This document shows positions 29,308-36,768 of a stretch of 64,000 nt of DNA, piece by piece. Positions within the stretch are counted from its first letter, which is position 1. Every line of letters begins with the position of its first letter. The notes under the pieces were generated by a model. That model made no database searches. It worked only from the letters and a program-made list of their open reading frames with translations, and was not told the origin of the DNA. The position numbers were made by a program, and so were the translations under genes. Source of the stretch: Paenibacillus sp. FSL H8-0537 (GTDB lineage: Bacteria > Bacillota > Bacilli > Paenibacillales > Paenibacillaceae); the NCBI RefSeq assembly GCF_038051995.1, contig NZ_CP150290.1:3028001-3092000 (forward strand), read 5' to 3'.

Positions 29308-30342
29308 ATGTCAAATCAAAAATTGTTTAACGTTGCAGTAGTTGGCGCAACAGGCGCAGTAGGGGAACAAATACTAAACTTGCTCGATAAGAGAAACTTC
29401 CCTATTAAGGAACTGAAGCTTCTGTCTTCAGCGAGGTCTGCTGGTACGAAAATCACATTCAAAGGCCAGGAAGTGACGGTGGAGGAAGCGAAGCCGGAGA
29501 GCTTTAAGGGCATTGATATAGCATTATTCAGCGCTGGTGGAGACGTTACGAAGGCGCTCGCGCCGCATGCTGTTGAATATGGAACGGTATGTATTGACAA
29601 TACGAATGCGTACCGTATGGATCCCAATACGCCGCTTGTTGTGCCAGAAGTGAATATTGACAAGGTAAGCGAGCATAAAGGTATTATTGCCAATCCGAAC
29701 TGCTCGACGATTCAGATGGTAGCTGCACTTAAGCCTCTTCAAGATAAATATGGCATTAACCGTATTATCGTATCGACTTATCAGGCGGTATCTGGAGCGG
29801 GTGCAAAGGCGATTGAGGAAATGCTGCGCCAGACGCGCGCATCCCTTGACGGCGAAGCGGTTAACCCGGCTATTTTGCCGGTAGGCTCGCTGCCTGTGAA
29901 GCATCAAATCGCTTTTAATGCGATTCCGCAAATCGACAAGTTTCAAGAAAATGGCTATACGCTTGAAGAGATGAAGATGGTCAATGAAACGAAGAAAATT
30001 TTGGATGACCAATCGATTGAGGTTACTGCTACCTGCGTACGTATTCCAGTCGTTTACGGGCATTCGGAATCGGTTTTTGTTGAGCTGAAAAATAACTACG
30101 ATCTGGAAGATGTCAAGCAGCTGTTGTCTGACGCCCCGGGTGTTGTGCTGGTTGATGATCCGGCGAATCAGCTTTACCCGCTTGCAACGGAAGCAGCCGG
30201 CAAGCCGGAAGTATTTGTCGGACGTTTGAGACGCGATCTTGGTCATGAAAATGGGCTTAACCTATGGATCGTATCGGATAACCTGCTTAAAGGGGCCGCA
30301 TGGAATGCGGTTCAAATCGCCGAACACATCGCACAGGCTTAA
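29308..30342 (+). CDS. asd: Aspartate-semialdehyde dehydrogenase
   Basis: Reduces aspartyl phosphate to aspartate semialdehyde with NADPH, the common step to lysine, diaminopimelate, dipicolinate, threonine and methionine. The 344-residue product has NVAVVGATGAVGEQIL, catalytic Cys132 in NPNCSTIQ, TYQAVSGAGAKAIEE and RIPVVYGHSE. It follows a GAGGGGAG ribosome site. A weak hairpin with TTTTT (30354-30390) lies after the gene but read-through to dapG is expected. Confidence 0.96.
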   Translation: MSNQKLFNVAVVGATGAVGEQILNLLDKRNFPIKELKLLSSARSAGTKITFKGQEVTVEEAKPESFKGIDIALFSAGGDVTKALAPHAVEYGTVCIDNTNAYRMDPNTPLVVPEVNIDKVSEHKGIIANPNCSTIQMVAALKPLQDKYGINRIIVSTYQAVSGAGAKAIEEMLRQTRASLDGEAVNPAILPVGSLPVKHQIAFNAIPQIDKFQENGYTLEEMKMVNETKKILDDQSIEVTATCVRIPVVYGHSESVFVELKNNYDLEDVKQLLSDAPGVVLVDDPANQLYPLATEAAGKPEVFVGRLRRDLGHENGLNLWIVSDNLLKGAAWNAVQIAEHIAQA

Positions 30343-30410
30343 CGAATAAACGGTGCAAGGACATGATAGCTGGCGGCATCTTGCCTTTTTCGTGATGGGG
30401 GAAGAGGCTT

Positions 30411-31622
30411 ATGCGCACTCTCGTTCAGAAATTTGGAGGAACCTCAGTATCATCCGATTTTGCCAGAAATCATTGTTTGGAGCATATTAAGCGTGAACGC
30501 GAAAATGGTTTTGGGCTCGTCGTTGTCGTTTCGGCTATGGGTCGCTTAGGCGACCCATATGCTACGGATACGCTACTTGATTTAGTACGAAGCAATGGAG
30601 ATTCGCTTCCGCTGCGTGAGCGGGATATGCTGCTGGGCTGTGGTGAGATGATTTCTGCCGCGGTCTTATGCAGCTTGCTTTGTTCCAAGGGGATTCCGGC
30701 TACCATTTTAAGCGGCTATCAGGCAGGCATTATAACGGACGGGCATTTCGGTCAAGCGAGAATTAACGATTTGCGTCCGGAGCAGCTTCTAAAGAATCTT
30801 GGTGAAAATAAGGTCGTTATTGTTACCGGTTTTCAAGGCGGCACCGAAGGTGGAGAGCTGACTACGCTCGGCCGCGGCGGGAGCGATACGTCGGCGACTG
30901 CACTTGGCGCTTCGCTGCGTGCAGAGCGGGTAGATATTTATACCGATGTCAATGGTATTCTGACAGCTGATCCGCGAATTGTGAATGATGCAAAACCGCT
31001 TCTTGTCGTCAGCTATGCAGAAATTTGCAATATGGCTCGTCAAGGGGCTAAGGTCATTCACCCCCGTGCTGTTGAAATTGCCCAGCAAGCGAGAATACCG
31101 ATTCGTGTACGCTCAACTTTTTCGCTCGATGAAGGAACGTTAGTAACGGACAGTCCGCTCCATGCTACCGGAATGGTAAGTGACCGTCATGTGACAGGCA
31201 TTGCGCATGTAGCGGGCATTACTCAAATTTCGGTGCAGACGGTGGAAGGCAAGGCGGATGTCCAGTTGCAAGTTTTTCAAACGATGGCCCGTCATCACAT
31301 TAGCGTAGATTTTATAAATGTAACGCCGAGCGGAGTCGTTTACACGGTATTTGACTACGATGCAGCGAAGGCTGTAGCCGTGCTGGCGGACTGTGGCTAT
31401 GCGCCGACAGCGATTAGCGGTTGTGCAAAGGTGTCAGTCATTGGTGGCGGCATGAACGGTGTTCCGGGAATTATGGCACGTATTGTAGAGGCGCTTACGC
31501 TGCAAGGAATTTCCATTATGCAAGCCGCGGACTCCAATACGACCATTTGGGTATTGGTCAAGGATGTGGACATGGCATCTGCGCTGCGCGCACTTCATTC
31601 CAAGTTCGAGCTTCATTTGTAG
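30411..31622 (+). CDS. dapG: Aspartate kinase (DapG type)
   Basis: Phosphorylates aspartate, the first step of the pathway that Asd and DapA continue. The 403-residue protein has the kinase start VQKFGGTSV, GRGGSDTSATALGASL and DVNGILTADPRIV, then two ACT domains (about 265-330 and 340-400) for feedback control. In B. subtilis the DapG isozyme in this operon responds to meso-diaminopimelate; by position the same is inferred here. ATG after GGGGGAAGAGG. Confidence 0.93.
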   Translation: MRTLVQKFGGTSVSSDFARNHCLEHIKRERENGFGLVVVVSAMGRLGDPYATDTLLDLVRSNGDSLPLRERDMLLGCGEMISAAVLCSLLCSKGIPATILSGYQAGIITDGHFGQARINDLRPEQLLKNLGENKVVIVTGFQGGTEGGELTTLGRGGSDTSATALGASLRAERVDIYTDVNGILTADPRIVNDAKPLLVVSYAEICNMARQGAKVIHPRAVEIAQQARIPIRVRSTFSLDEGTLVTDSPLHATGMVSDRHVTGIAHVAGITQISVQTVEGKADVQLQVFQTMARHHISVDFINVTPSGVVYTVFDYDAAKAVAVLADCGYAPTAISGCAKVSVIGGGMNGVPGIMARIVEALTLQGISIMQAADSNTTIWVLVKDVDMASALRALHSKFELHL

Positions 31623-31688
31623 CAGGAAACAACCGCAATAGACCCGTTTTTGCGAAGCAACGCTTTGGGCCCGGGCTTGCGAAGAAGC

Positions 31689-31788
31689 TTTTGCTTCGCA
31701 AAACTTAGATTTAGATGCTTACGAAGTGAGTTTTGCTTCGCAAAACTTTAAAGTAGATGCTTACGATGTGAGTTTTGCTTCGCAAAAC
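31689..31788. repeat. 42-bp tandem repeat with palindromes before dapA
   Basis: The palindrome TTTTGCTTCGCAAAAC occurs at 31689-31704, 31731-31746 and 31773-31788, exactly 42 bases apart. The 26-base stretches between are near copies (TTAGATTTAGATGCTTACG... against TTTAAAGTAGATGCTTACG...). An inverted relative, TTTTTGCGAAGCAA, is at 31647-31660. The last palindrome ends next to the AGGAGGAG ribosome site of dapA. Each unit can form a small hairpin in RNA. Confidence 0.85.
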
Positions 31789-31805
31789 TTTTAGGAGGAG
31801 TCAGA

Positions 31806-32696
31806 ATGGAATATGGAAGGTTAATTACAGCGATGGTCACCCCATTCGATGCTGCTGGCGAAATTGATTGGGATGCGACTGGACTATTAATCGATTACTT
31901 AATTGAAGAACAGCTTAGCGATAGTCTTGTTGTATCTGGAACAACGGGCGAGTCTCCTACACTTACGGATGAAGAAAAAGAAGCACTATTTCGTTTTTCC
32001 GTAGAGCGTGCTGCTGGACGGGCTAAAATTATTGCAGGCACAGGAAGCAATAATACGGCGCATTCTATCCATTTGACGAAGGTAGCTGAGGCAAGTGGAG
32101 TTGACGGTGTGCTGCTAGTAGCGCCTTATTACAACAAGCCGAGCCAAGAAGGCCTTTATCAGCATTTTAAAGCGATTGCAGAGTCGACGAAGCTTCCGGT
32201 TGTTTTGTACAATGTTCCGGGCCGTACAGTCGTGAATATTTCGGTTGAAACGACGCTGCGTCTAGCGGCAATTAGCAACATCGTAGCTACAAAAGATTGT
32301 GCATCATCCGAGCAGATCATTCAGCTTGTAGCAGGCGCTCCAGAGGGCTTTAAAGTATATAGCGGCGACGATGCGGCGACACTTCCGACTTTAGCTGTAG
32401 GCGGCTATGGCATTATTAGTGTAGCTAGCCATGTTATCGGCAAAAAAATGAAGCAGCTTATCGAAGCTTATGTGAGTGGAGATGTTGCTTTGGCGGCGAA
32501 GCTAAACGCCGAATGCTTCCCGGTATTTAAAGGCTTGTTCGATTGTCCGAATCCGGTACCTAACCCTGTTGCTCTGAAGCATGTACTGGGACTGCGCGGT
32601 GTCCCGGTTGGCGGAGTTAGACTTCCTTTGGTAGGCGTTAGCGAATCGGAAGCTGCATTTTTGCAAAACTTGGTTGATTCCTCGACCGCATTTTAA
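31806..32696 (+). CDS. dapA: 4-hydroxy-tetrahydrodipicolinate synthase
   Basis: Condenses pyruvate with aspartate semialdehyde; its product leads to diaminopimelate/lysine and, through SpoVFAB, to dipicolinate. The 296-residue TIM-barrel protein has GRLITAMVTPF, SGTTGESPTL, APYYNKPSQEGLYQHF, YNVPGRT and the Schiff-base lysine Lys163 in VATKDCAS (often KEA-G-). AGGAGGAG upstream is adjacent to the 42-bp repeats. It is the last gene of the spoVF-asd-dapG-dapA operon and has a strong terminator. Confidence 0.95.
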   Translation: MEYGRLITAMVTPFDAAGEIDWDATGLLIDYLIEEQLSDSLVVSGTTGESPTLTDEEKEALFRFSVERAAGRAKIIAGTGSNNTAHSIHLTKVAEASGVDGVLLVAPYYNKPSQEGLYQHFKAIAESTKLPVVLYNVPGRTVVNISVETTLRLAAISNIVATKDCASSEQIIQLVAGAPEGFKVYSGDDAATLPTLAVGGYGIISVASHVIGKKMKQLIEAYVSGDVALAAKLNAECFPVFKGLFDCPNPVPNPVALKHVLGLRGVPVGGVRLPLVGVSESEAAFLQNLVDSSTAF

Positions 32697-32718
32697 TTCA
32701 ACCTCTTAATAAATCATG

Positions 32719-32747
32719 AAGCTGTTGCCTTGGCAACAGCTTTTTTT
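32719..32747 (+). terminator. terminator after dapA
   Basis: AAGCTGTTGCC (32719-32729), loop TT, GGCAACAGCTT (32732-32742), T run to 32747. Perfect 11-bp stem. Confidence 0.9.
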
Positions 32748-32981
32748 ATATTCACCCCATTTATTTTCCGACATGCACATTCATGTTATGTTCCATTCAT
32801 TTGCACTTCCAATTTTACGGATGCGGCTGGTGGCTGACCGTGCAATATTATATATCGTTATTGCAGTTGTAGTTATAATCTCTAACAAATTCGACCATGG
32901 TGAAGGCGCAATTCCGCTTTTTCATGCCATCACAGCTGCATGGGCAGTCTGCGGTTTTAAAAACAATGGGTGAAGAGGAAA
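32748..32981. other. non-coding stretch after dapA, nothing identified
   Basis: This is the first part of the 614-bp gap between dapA and the RNase J gene. It is AT-rich (several TATAAT-like words such as TTATAATC near 32873) but has no convincing gene or paired promoter. An open frame from 32716 to 32973 starts inside the dapA terminator, lacks a ribosome site and is not convincing. Confidence 0.5.
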
Positions 32982-33117
32982 CAAGCGGAGTGAAAGGTAT
33001 GGGAGTGAGAAGCGCAAGCGTTCGCTTTTGCCTTGTGTTTTCTACCGCTAAAGCTTTTACAGTTCGGAGAAATCACAGGGGAATGGCGATCGACCCCCAA
33101 ACCTTTCACGCAGCGCT
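32982..33117. repeat. 136-bp palindromic dispersed repeat, copy B
   Basis: It aligns without gaps over its full 136 bp to 9014-9149. Shared blocks are GGAGTGAAAGGT at the left, GAGAAGCG and GCGTTCGCTTTTGC in the middle, ACCGCT, AATGGCGATCG and AAACCTTTCACG at the right. Its ends are also inverted (GTGAAAGGT-TGGG against CCCAAACCTTTCAC) but the inner arms have diverged from perfect pairing. It lies between dapA and the RNase J promoter. Confidence 0.8.
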
Positions 33118-33160
33118 CCAACCTCATCCCATTCTTTTCCACTCACCCGGTCCCTCAGCC

Positions 33161-33190
33161 TTGTATTCGATCTTTTTCATCATGTATAAT
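33161..33190 (+). promoter_or_regulatory. sigma-A promoter of the RNase J gene
   Basis: TTGTAT (33161-33166), 18 bp, perfect TATAAT (33185-33190). The leader is about 115 nt. Confidence 0.65.
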
Positions 33191-33310
33191 GAGTTCAAGT
33201 GATCGGGTGCGGAAATGATTTGCAAATTAAGCGAAGAATGGAGCAGTTGCCTTCTTGTTTAACAGGAAAAAAACATGACCTCATCAGGTTGGAAAAAGGA
33301 GGGATAATCA

Positions 33311-34990
33311 TTGTCCAAAAAAAATGTGCAGGATAAACTGTTGATTTTTGCATTAGGCGGAATTGGAGAAATTGGAAAAAATATGTATGTCATTCAATAT
33401 GACAATGATATTGTGATTGTAGATGCGGGGCTTAAATTTCCGGAGGAGGATATGCTCGGTATAGATATTGTTATTCCGGACATTTCGTATTTGAAGGAAA
33501 ATCGCGAGAAGGTACGCGGCATTGTCATTACGCATGGACATGAGGATCATATCGGCGGGCTTTCCTACATGCTGCGCAGTCTTAACGTTCCGGTATATGC
33601 CACGAAGCTGACGCTGGGACTCATTGAAGGCAAGCTGAAGGAAGCAGGACTACTGGGCGAAACCAAGCGAATACTCATTAATGCGGAATCGGAGATAGAG
33701 CTGGGCAGCATCAATGTGTCTTTTTTCAAGACGAACCACAGCATTCCTGATTCCGTAGGCGTATGCTTGGAGACGCCTGAGGGTGTTGTCGTACACACGG
33801 GTGACTTCAAATTTGACCATACGCCAGTCAATGGGCAATATGCTGACATTAAGCGCATGGCGGAAATTGGGCAGAAGGGCGTGCTTGCGCTGCTGTCCGA
33901 CAGTACCAACGCGGAACGTCCAGGCTATACGCCTTCGGAGAAAAATGTAGGAGAAGAGCTCAAAGATATATTCCGCAAATCGCCGCAGCGGGTCGTAGTT
34001 GCAACGTTTGCCTCCAACGTTCACCGCATTCAGCAGGTGATAAACGCCGCTATCGCTACGGATCGCTATATTGCTGTCGTTGGACGCAGTATGGTCAATG
34101 TGGTGGGCATCGCTGGAGATTTAGGCTATTTGAACATTCCAGACGGCATGATTGTAGAACCGGAAGCTGTGAATAAGCTGGCCGCTGATCGCGTCGTTAT
34201 TTTATGTACGGGCAGCCAAGGCGAGCCCATGTCAGCTTTGACACGCATGGCGCGTTCGACTCATCGTAAAGTCGATATTTTGCCGGGGGATACGGTCATT
34301 ATTGCAGCGACGCCAATTCCGGGCAACGAGCGGTATGTAGGGCGGACAGTGGACGAGTTGTTCCGTCTTGGAGCGAACGTCATTTATGGACCGGGCTCGG
34401 TATCCGGTGTCCACGTTTCTGGTCACGGCAGCCAGGAAGAGCTGAAGCTGATGCTTAATCTGATTAAGCCCAAATATTTTATCCCCATACATGGTGAATT
34501 CCGGATGCTGCGGCAGCATGCCTTGCTGGCCGAGGCAGTTGGCATTGAGAAATCGAATATTTTCGTTATGGAAAATGGCGATACGGTAGAGGTGCAGGGC
34601 GGCAAGGCACGCAGAGGCTCGAAGGTTCCGGCAGGCAATGTGCTGATTGATGGTCTTGGCGTTGGCGACGTCGGCAATATTGTGCTTAGAGATCGCAAGC
34701 TGCTGTCGCAGGACGGCATTCTCGTCGTCGTGGTGACGCTGCGGAAGCAGGAGGGCACGATTGTGTCTGGACCTGATATTATTTCGCGCGGCTTCGTTTA
34801 TGTACGTGAATCGGAAGGTTTGCTCGACGAGGCGAACAAAATTGTATCGGCGACGCTGTTGAAGCTGATGAACGATAAAGTGAACGAGTGGGCTTCGCTG
34901 AAGACCAATGTGAAGGATGCGCTCGGTCGTTTCCTCTATGAGAAGACGCGCCGCCGGCCGATGATTTTGCCAATCATTATGGAAGTATAG
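33311..34990 (+). CDS. rnj: Ribonuclease J
   Basis: Metallo-beta-lactamase/beta-CASP enzyme with 5'-3' exo- and endoribonuclease activity in mRNA decay. The 559-residue product has an intact zinc motif HGHEDH (residues 75-80), TGDFKFDHTPV, the beta-CASP domain with LLSDSTNAERPGYT and ATFASNVHRIQQ, and IPIHGEFRMLRQHA. Its place after dapA is that of rnjB (RNase J2) in B. subtilis, but the intact HGHEDHIGG is J1-like, so I give no paralogue letter. TTG start after AAAGGAGGG. Confidence 0.94.
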   Translation: MSKKNVQDKLLIFALGGIGEIGKNMYVIQYDNDIVIVDAGLKFPEEDMLGIDIVIPDISYLKENREKVRGIVITHGHEDHIGGLSYMLRSLNVPVYATKLTLGLIEGKLKEAGLLGETKRILINAESEIELGSINVSFFKTNHSIPDSVGVCLETPEGVVVHTGDFKFDHTPVNGQYADIKRMAEIGQKGVLALLSDSTNAERPGYTPSEKNVGEELKDIFRKSPQRVVVATFASNVHRIQQVINAAIATDRYIAVVGRSMVNVVGIAGDLGYLNIPDGMIVEPEAVNKLAADRVVILCTGSQGEPMSALTRMARSTHRKVDILPGDTVIIAATPIPGNERYVGRTVDELFRLGANVIYGPGSVSGVHVSGHGSQEELKLMLNLIKPKYFIPIHGEFRMLRQHALLAEAVGIEKSNIFVMENGDTVEVQGGKARRGSKVPAGNVLIDGLGVGDVGNIVLRDRKLLSQDGILVVVVTLRKQEGTIVSGPDIISRGFVYVRESEGLLDEANKIVSATLLKLMNDKVNEWASLKTNVKDALGRFLYEKTRRRPMILPIIMEV

Positions 34991-35002
34991 TTGAACAAAA
35001 AT

Positions 35003-35054
35003 AAAAAAGAGTGATGAACGCCCGGATAACCGGACCGTTCGTCACTCTTTTTTT
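35003..35054. terminator. bidirectional terminator between rnj and nasA
   Basis: AAAAAAGAGTGA (35003-35014) pairs with TCACTCTTTTTTT (35042-35054), with inner GAACG/CGTTC and CCGG/CCGG pairs. A-rich and T-rich flanks serve both convergent genes. Confidence 0.9.
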
Positions 35055-35069
35055 CGTGCAGTTTTTCCA

Positions 35070-36305
35070 TTAGCTGCCGACTGCCTGGCCGCCTTCTATT
35101 TTGGCTTTGCCGCCGCTGCCAATCCAAGTGCGCTTCCATTCTCTTTGAATGAACGCCAGCATGAGCATGCTGAGCAGGGCAATGCTGCTTAGAATGAGGA
35201 AGCCCGGTGTATAGGAGCCAGTCGATTGATAAAGGCTGCCGAGAATAAGCGGCAGGAAGTATCCGCCAACACCGCCCGCTGCGCCGACAATCCCGGTCAT
35301 AATGCCGATCTCCTTGCCGAAACGCTGTGGCACTAGCTGGAATACAGCGCCATTGCCCGCGCCGAGACACATCATGCCAAGGAACAGCAAGGTGCAGACC
35401 ACGTAGAGTGAAGGCAGCAGGGAGACGGAAGCTAACATAACACCAGCTCCGACATACAACGTCATCAGGACGCGAATACCCCCAAGCTTATCGGAGAGCC
35501 AGCCGCCTACAGGACGGAAAAAGCTTCCGGCGATCACGCAAATGGTCGTAAAATCTGCCGCCTGAATCGCGGAAAGTCCATATTGCGTGTTGAAGAAAAT
35601 TGTCAAATAGTTGGACATGCCGACGAAGCCGCCGAATGTAACACCGTATAAAAGACAGAACAGCCATGCATCCTTTTGCTTCAGCACTTGTCCGTATTCG
35701 GACAGCTTTTTCGGAGCGGGCTGATTGGGGCTTTCCTTGGCAAAGATCGTAAAGATGACAAATACAATTGCAATGGGAATAAGCGCAAGTCCGAAAACCG
35801 CTTCCCAGCCACCAAAATGCTGTGCCAGCCGATTAGCAAAAAGCGTCGTCAGTACGGTACCGCTGTTTCCTGCTCCAGCGATCCCCATGGCAAGCCCTTG
35901 ATATTGCGGCGGATACCATCTGCTTGCAAGCGGCAGTGCTGCTGCGAAGGAAGCTCCAGCCACGCCGAGCAATAGAGCGACGAAATGCAGCTCTGTTAAG
36001 GAATCAACAAATTTCCAGCCCCAAATGAGCGGAATCATTGTAACGAGCATGCCGATTTGGCCGGTTTTCTTAGGTCCAATATGGTCTGTCATAAAACCTA
36101 GCACAAGCCGCAATATCGAGCCTCCCAAAATAGGTAAAGCGACGAGCTTAGCCTTCTGAGCGGCATCCATCGGGAAATCGCTGGCAATAACAACAATGAG
36201 CGGTCCCATCAAAATCCAAATCATAAAGCTGATATCGAAATACAAGAAAGAACTGAACAAGGATGGTTTATGTCCACTTTTCCAAAACGCTTTTTTATCT
36301 ACCAT
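35070..36305 (-). CDS. nasA: Nitrate/nitrite transporter of the NarK/NasA family
   Basis: Major facilitator protein of 411 residues with about twelve hydrophobic helices. It has the two glycine-rich nitrate signature motifs of the family, AGAGNSG in helix 5 and [12 protein letters not shown] in helix 11, and [12 protein letters not shown] in the loop between helices 2 and 3. The ATG at 36303-36305 (minus strand) is preceded by AGAGGAGAT; the open frame continues to 36467 only through the structured leader. It is transcribed divergently from moeA-nasB-nasC and so probably imports nitrate for assimilation. Its leader carries an ANTAR-type antitermination element and its promoter a GlnR-type box. 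NarK and NasA cannot be told apart by eye, hence modest certainty in the symbol. Confidence 0.88.
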   Translation of the reverse strand: MVDKKAFWKSGHKPSLFSSFLYFDISFMIWILMGPLIVVIASDFPMDAAQKAKLVALPILGGSILRLVLGFMTDHIGPKKTGQIGMLVTMIPLIWGWKFVDSLTELHFVALLLGVAGASFAAALPLASRWYPPQYQGLAMGIAGAGNSGTVLTTLFANRLAQHFGGWEAVFGLALIPIAIVFVIFTIFAKESPNQPAPKKLSEYGQVLKQKDAWLFCLLYGVTFGGFVGMSNYLTIFFNTQYGLSAIQAADFTTICVIAGSFFRPVGGWLSDKLGGIRVLMTLYVGAGVMLASVSLLPSLYVVCTLLFLGMMCLGAGNGAVFQLVPQRFGKEIGIMTGIVGAAGGVGGYFLPLILGSLYQSTGSYTPGFLILSSIALLSMLMLAFIQREWKRTWIGSGGKAKIEGGQAVGS

Positions 36306-36412
36306 GTCTCTATCTCCTCTATGATTGGTTTTCTCGTGCTCAGTCAGCGTGGGTGATGGCGGTTTTCGCATTCCCGGGGTGCATGGCGCACCGCAATTCC
36401 AGCTGTACCTAT

Positions 36413-36464
36413 GAAGAAAAGGCCGCAGTCTGCCCCAAGCTAAAGCTCGGACGGATTGCGGCCT
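36413..36464 (-). terminator. leader terminator of nasA
   Basis: On the minus strand AGGCCGCA (36464 to 36457) pairs with TGCGGCCT (36427 to 36420) and is followed by TTTCTTC. It lies about 110 nt upstream of the nasA start, so nasA can be expressed only by antitermination or read-through. Confidence 0.8.
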
Positions 36465-36497
36465 CATTGCCGAACGCCAGCACGACTCTGTGCGGAC
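36459..36497 (-). promoter_or_regulatory. ANTAR-type two-hairpin antitermination element, nasA leader
   Basis: Read on the minus strand, hairpin P1 is GCAC-AGAGTC-GTGC (36493 to 36480), extended past one mismatch. Hairpin P2 is CGGC-AATGAG-GCCG (36472 to 36459). Both loops are hexanucleotides with A at position 1 and G at position 4, the rule for ANTAR RNA-binding domains. The 3' arm of P2 is part of the 5' arm of the terminator, so P2 and terminator exclude each other. ANTAR protein bound to P1/P2 should permit transcription of nasA. Confidence 0.75.
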
Positions 36498-36531
36498 GAT
36501 AGTTGCTCACCTCATTGTGAACTCAAGCTGA

Positions 36532-36560
36532 ATTATAGAATAACCTCCACTACATGTCAA
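36532..36560 (-). promoter_or_regulatory. consensus sigma-A promoter of nasA
   Basis: On the minus strand TTGACA (36560 to 36555), 17 bp, TATAAT (36537 to 36532): both hexamers perfect. Predicted start near 36525, giving a leader of about 220 nt. Confidence 0.85.
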
Positions 36561-36571
36561 TAAATATTACA
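36555..36571. promoter_or_regulatory. GlnR/TnrA-type box over the nasA -35
   Basis: TGTCA-ATAAATA-TTACA (36555-36571) fits TGTNA-N7-TNACA perfectly, with an all A/T spacer. It covers the -35 hexamer of the nasA promoter, a position expected for repression by GlnR when nitrogen is plentiful. It is also about 45 bp upstream of the moeA -35. Confidence 0.75.
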
Positions 36572-36583
36572 TAAAACAATTGT

Positions 36584-36605
36584 GTGATTTAAATGCCTAA
36601 ATCAC
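36584..36605. promoter_or_regulatory. inverted repeat between the divergent nitrate promoters
   Basis: GTGATTTA (36584-36591), AATGCC, TAAATCAC (36598-36605): a perfect 8-bp inverted repeat with a 6-base spacer, between the two -35 hexamers. It could bind a dimeric regulator. It does not fit the Fnr spacing. Confidence 0.5.
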
Positions 36606-36615
36606 GTCATGTATA

Positions 36616-36644
36616 TTGACACATGTGTCGAATTCTTTTATGCT
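36616..36644 (+). promoter_or_regulatory. sigma-A promoter of moeA-nasB-nasC
   Basis: TTGACA (36616-36621), 17 bp, TATGCT (36639-36644). A perfect 12-base palindrome GACACATGTGTC (36618-36629) overlaps the -35 and could be an operator. Confidence 0.65.
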
Positions 36645-36662
36645 CATAATAATCCATATAAA

Positions 36663-36705
36663 GGCCGCACAATGGTGTGCCGCCGCCCACCGGCAATGAA
36701 GCCCG
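36663..36705 (+). promoter_or_regulatory. ANTAR-type two-hairpin antitermination element, moeA-nasBC leader
   Basis: P1 is GGC-C-GCAC, loop AATGGT (36671-36676), GTGC-C-GCC (36663-36684 overall, one C/C mismatch). P2 is CGGC-type with GGC, loop AATGAA (36695-36700), GCC. Both loops are hexamers with A at 1 and G at 4. The P2 3' arm (36701-36705) is part of the terminator 5' arm, so the structures exclude each other. The arrangement mirrors that of the divergent nasA leader. The P2 stem is short (3 bp plus one beyond a mismatch). Confidence 0.75.
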
Positions 36706-36732
36706 CTCCCTGCTGACAGGGAACGGGCTTTT
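36699..36732 (+). terminator. leader terminator of moeA-nasB-nasC
   Basis: AAGCCCG-C-TCCCTG (36699-36712), loop CTGA, CAGGGA-A-CGGGCTT (36717-36730), then TTATG. One mismatch in a long stem; about 35 bp before the moeA start. Confidence 0.85.
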
Positions 36733-36768
36733 ATGCTTATTTTCAGCTAAATGAAGGAGGAGCCCCCC

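Noticed and set aside
30354..30390. Terminator between asd and dapG
   Set aside because: Only GCAAG/CTTGC with a long loop before TTTTT; too weak to call, and read-through within the operon is expected.
31689..31788. Possible CRISPR array (regular repeats before dapA)
   Set aside because: The stretches between the 16-base palindromes are near copies of each other rather than unique spacers, there are only three units and no cas genes.
32716..32973. 85-residue plus-strand frame after dapA with a hydrophobic middle
   Set aside because: Its start codon is inside the dapA terminator stem, there is no ribosome site, and no family resemblance.
36263..36502. 79-residue plus-strand frame over the nasA leader
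   Set aside because: The region is explained by the minus-strand leader with ANTAR hairpins and terminator; no ribosome site.
36584..36605. Fnr site in the nitrate intergenic region
   Set aside because: The Bacillus-type Fnr site needs TGTGA-N6-TCACA; here the half sites are too far apart, so only an unassigned inverted repeat is reported.
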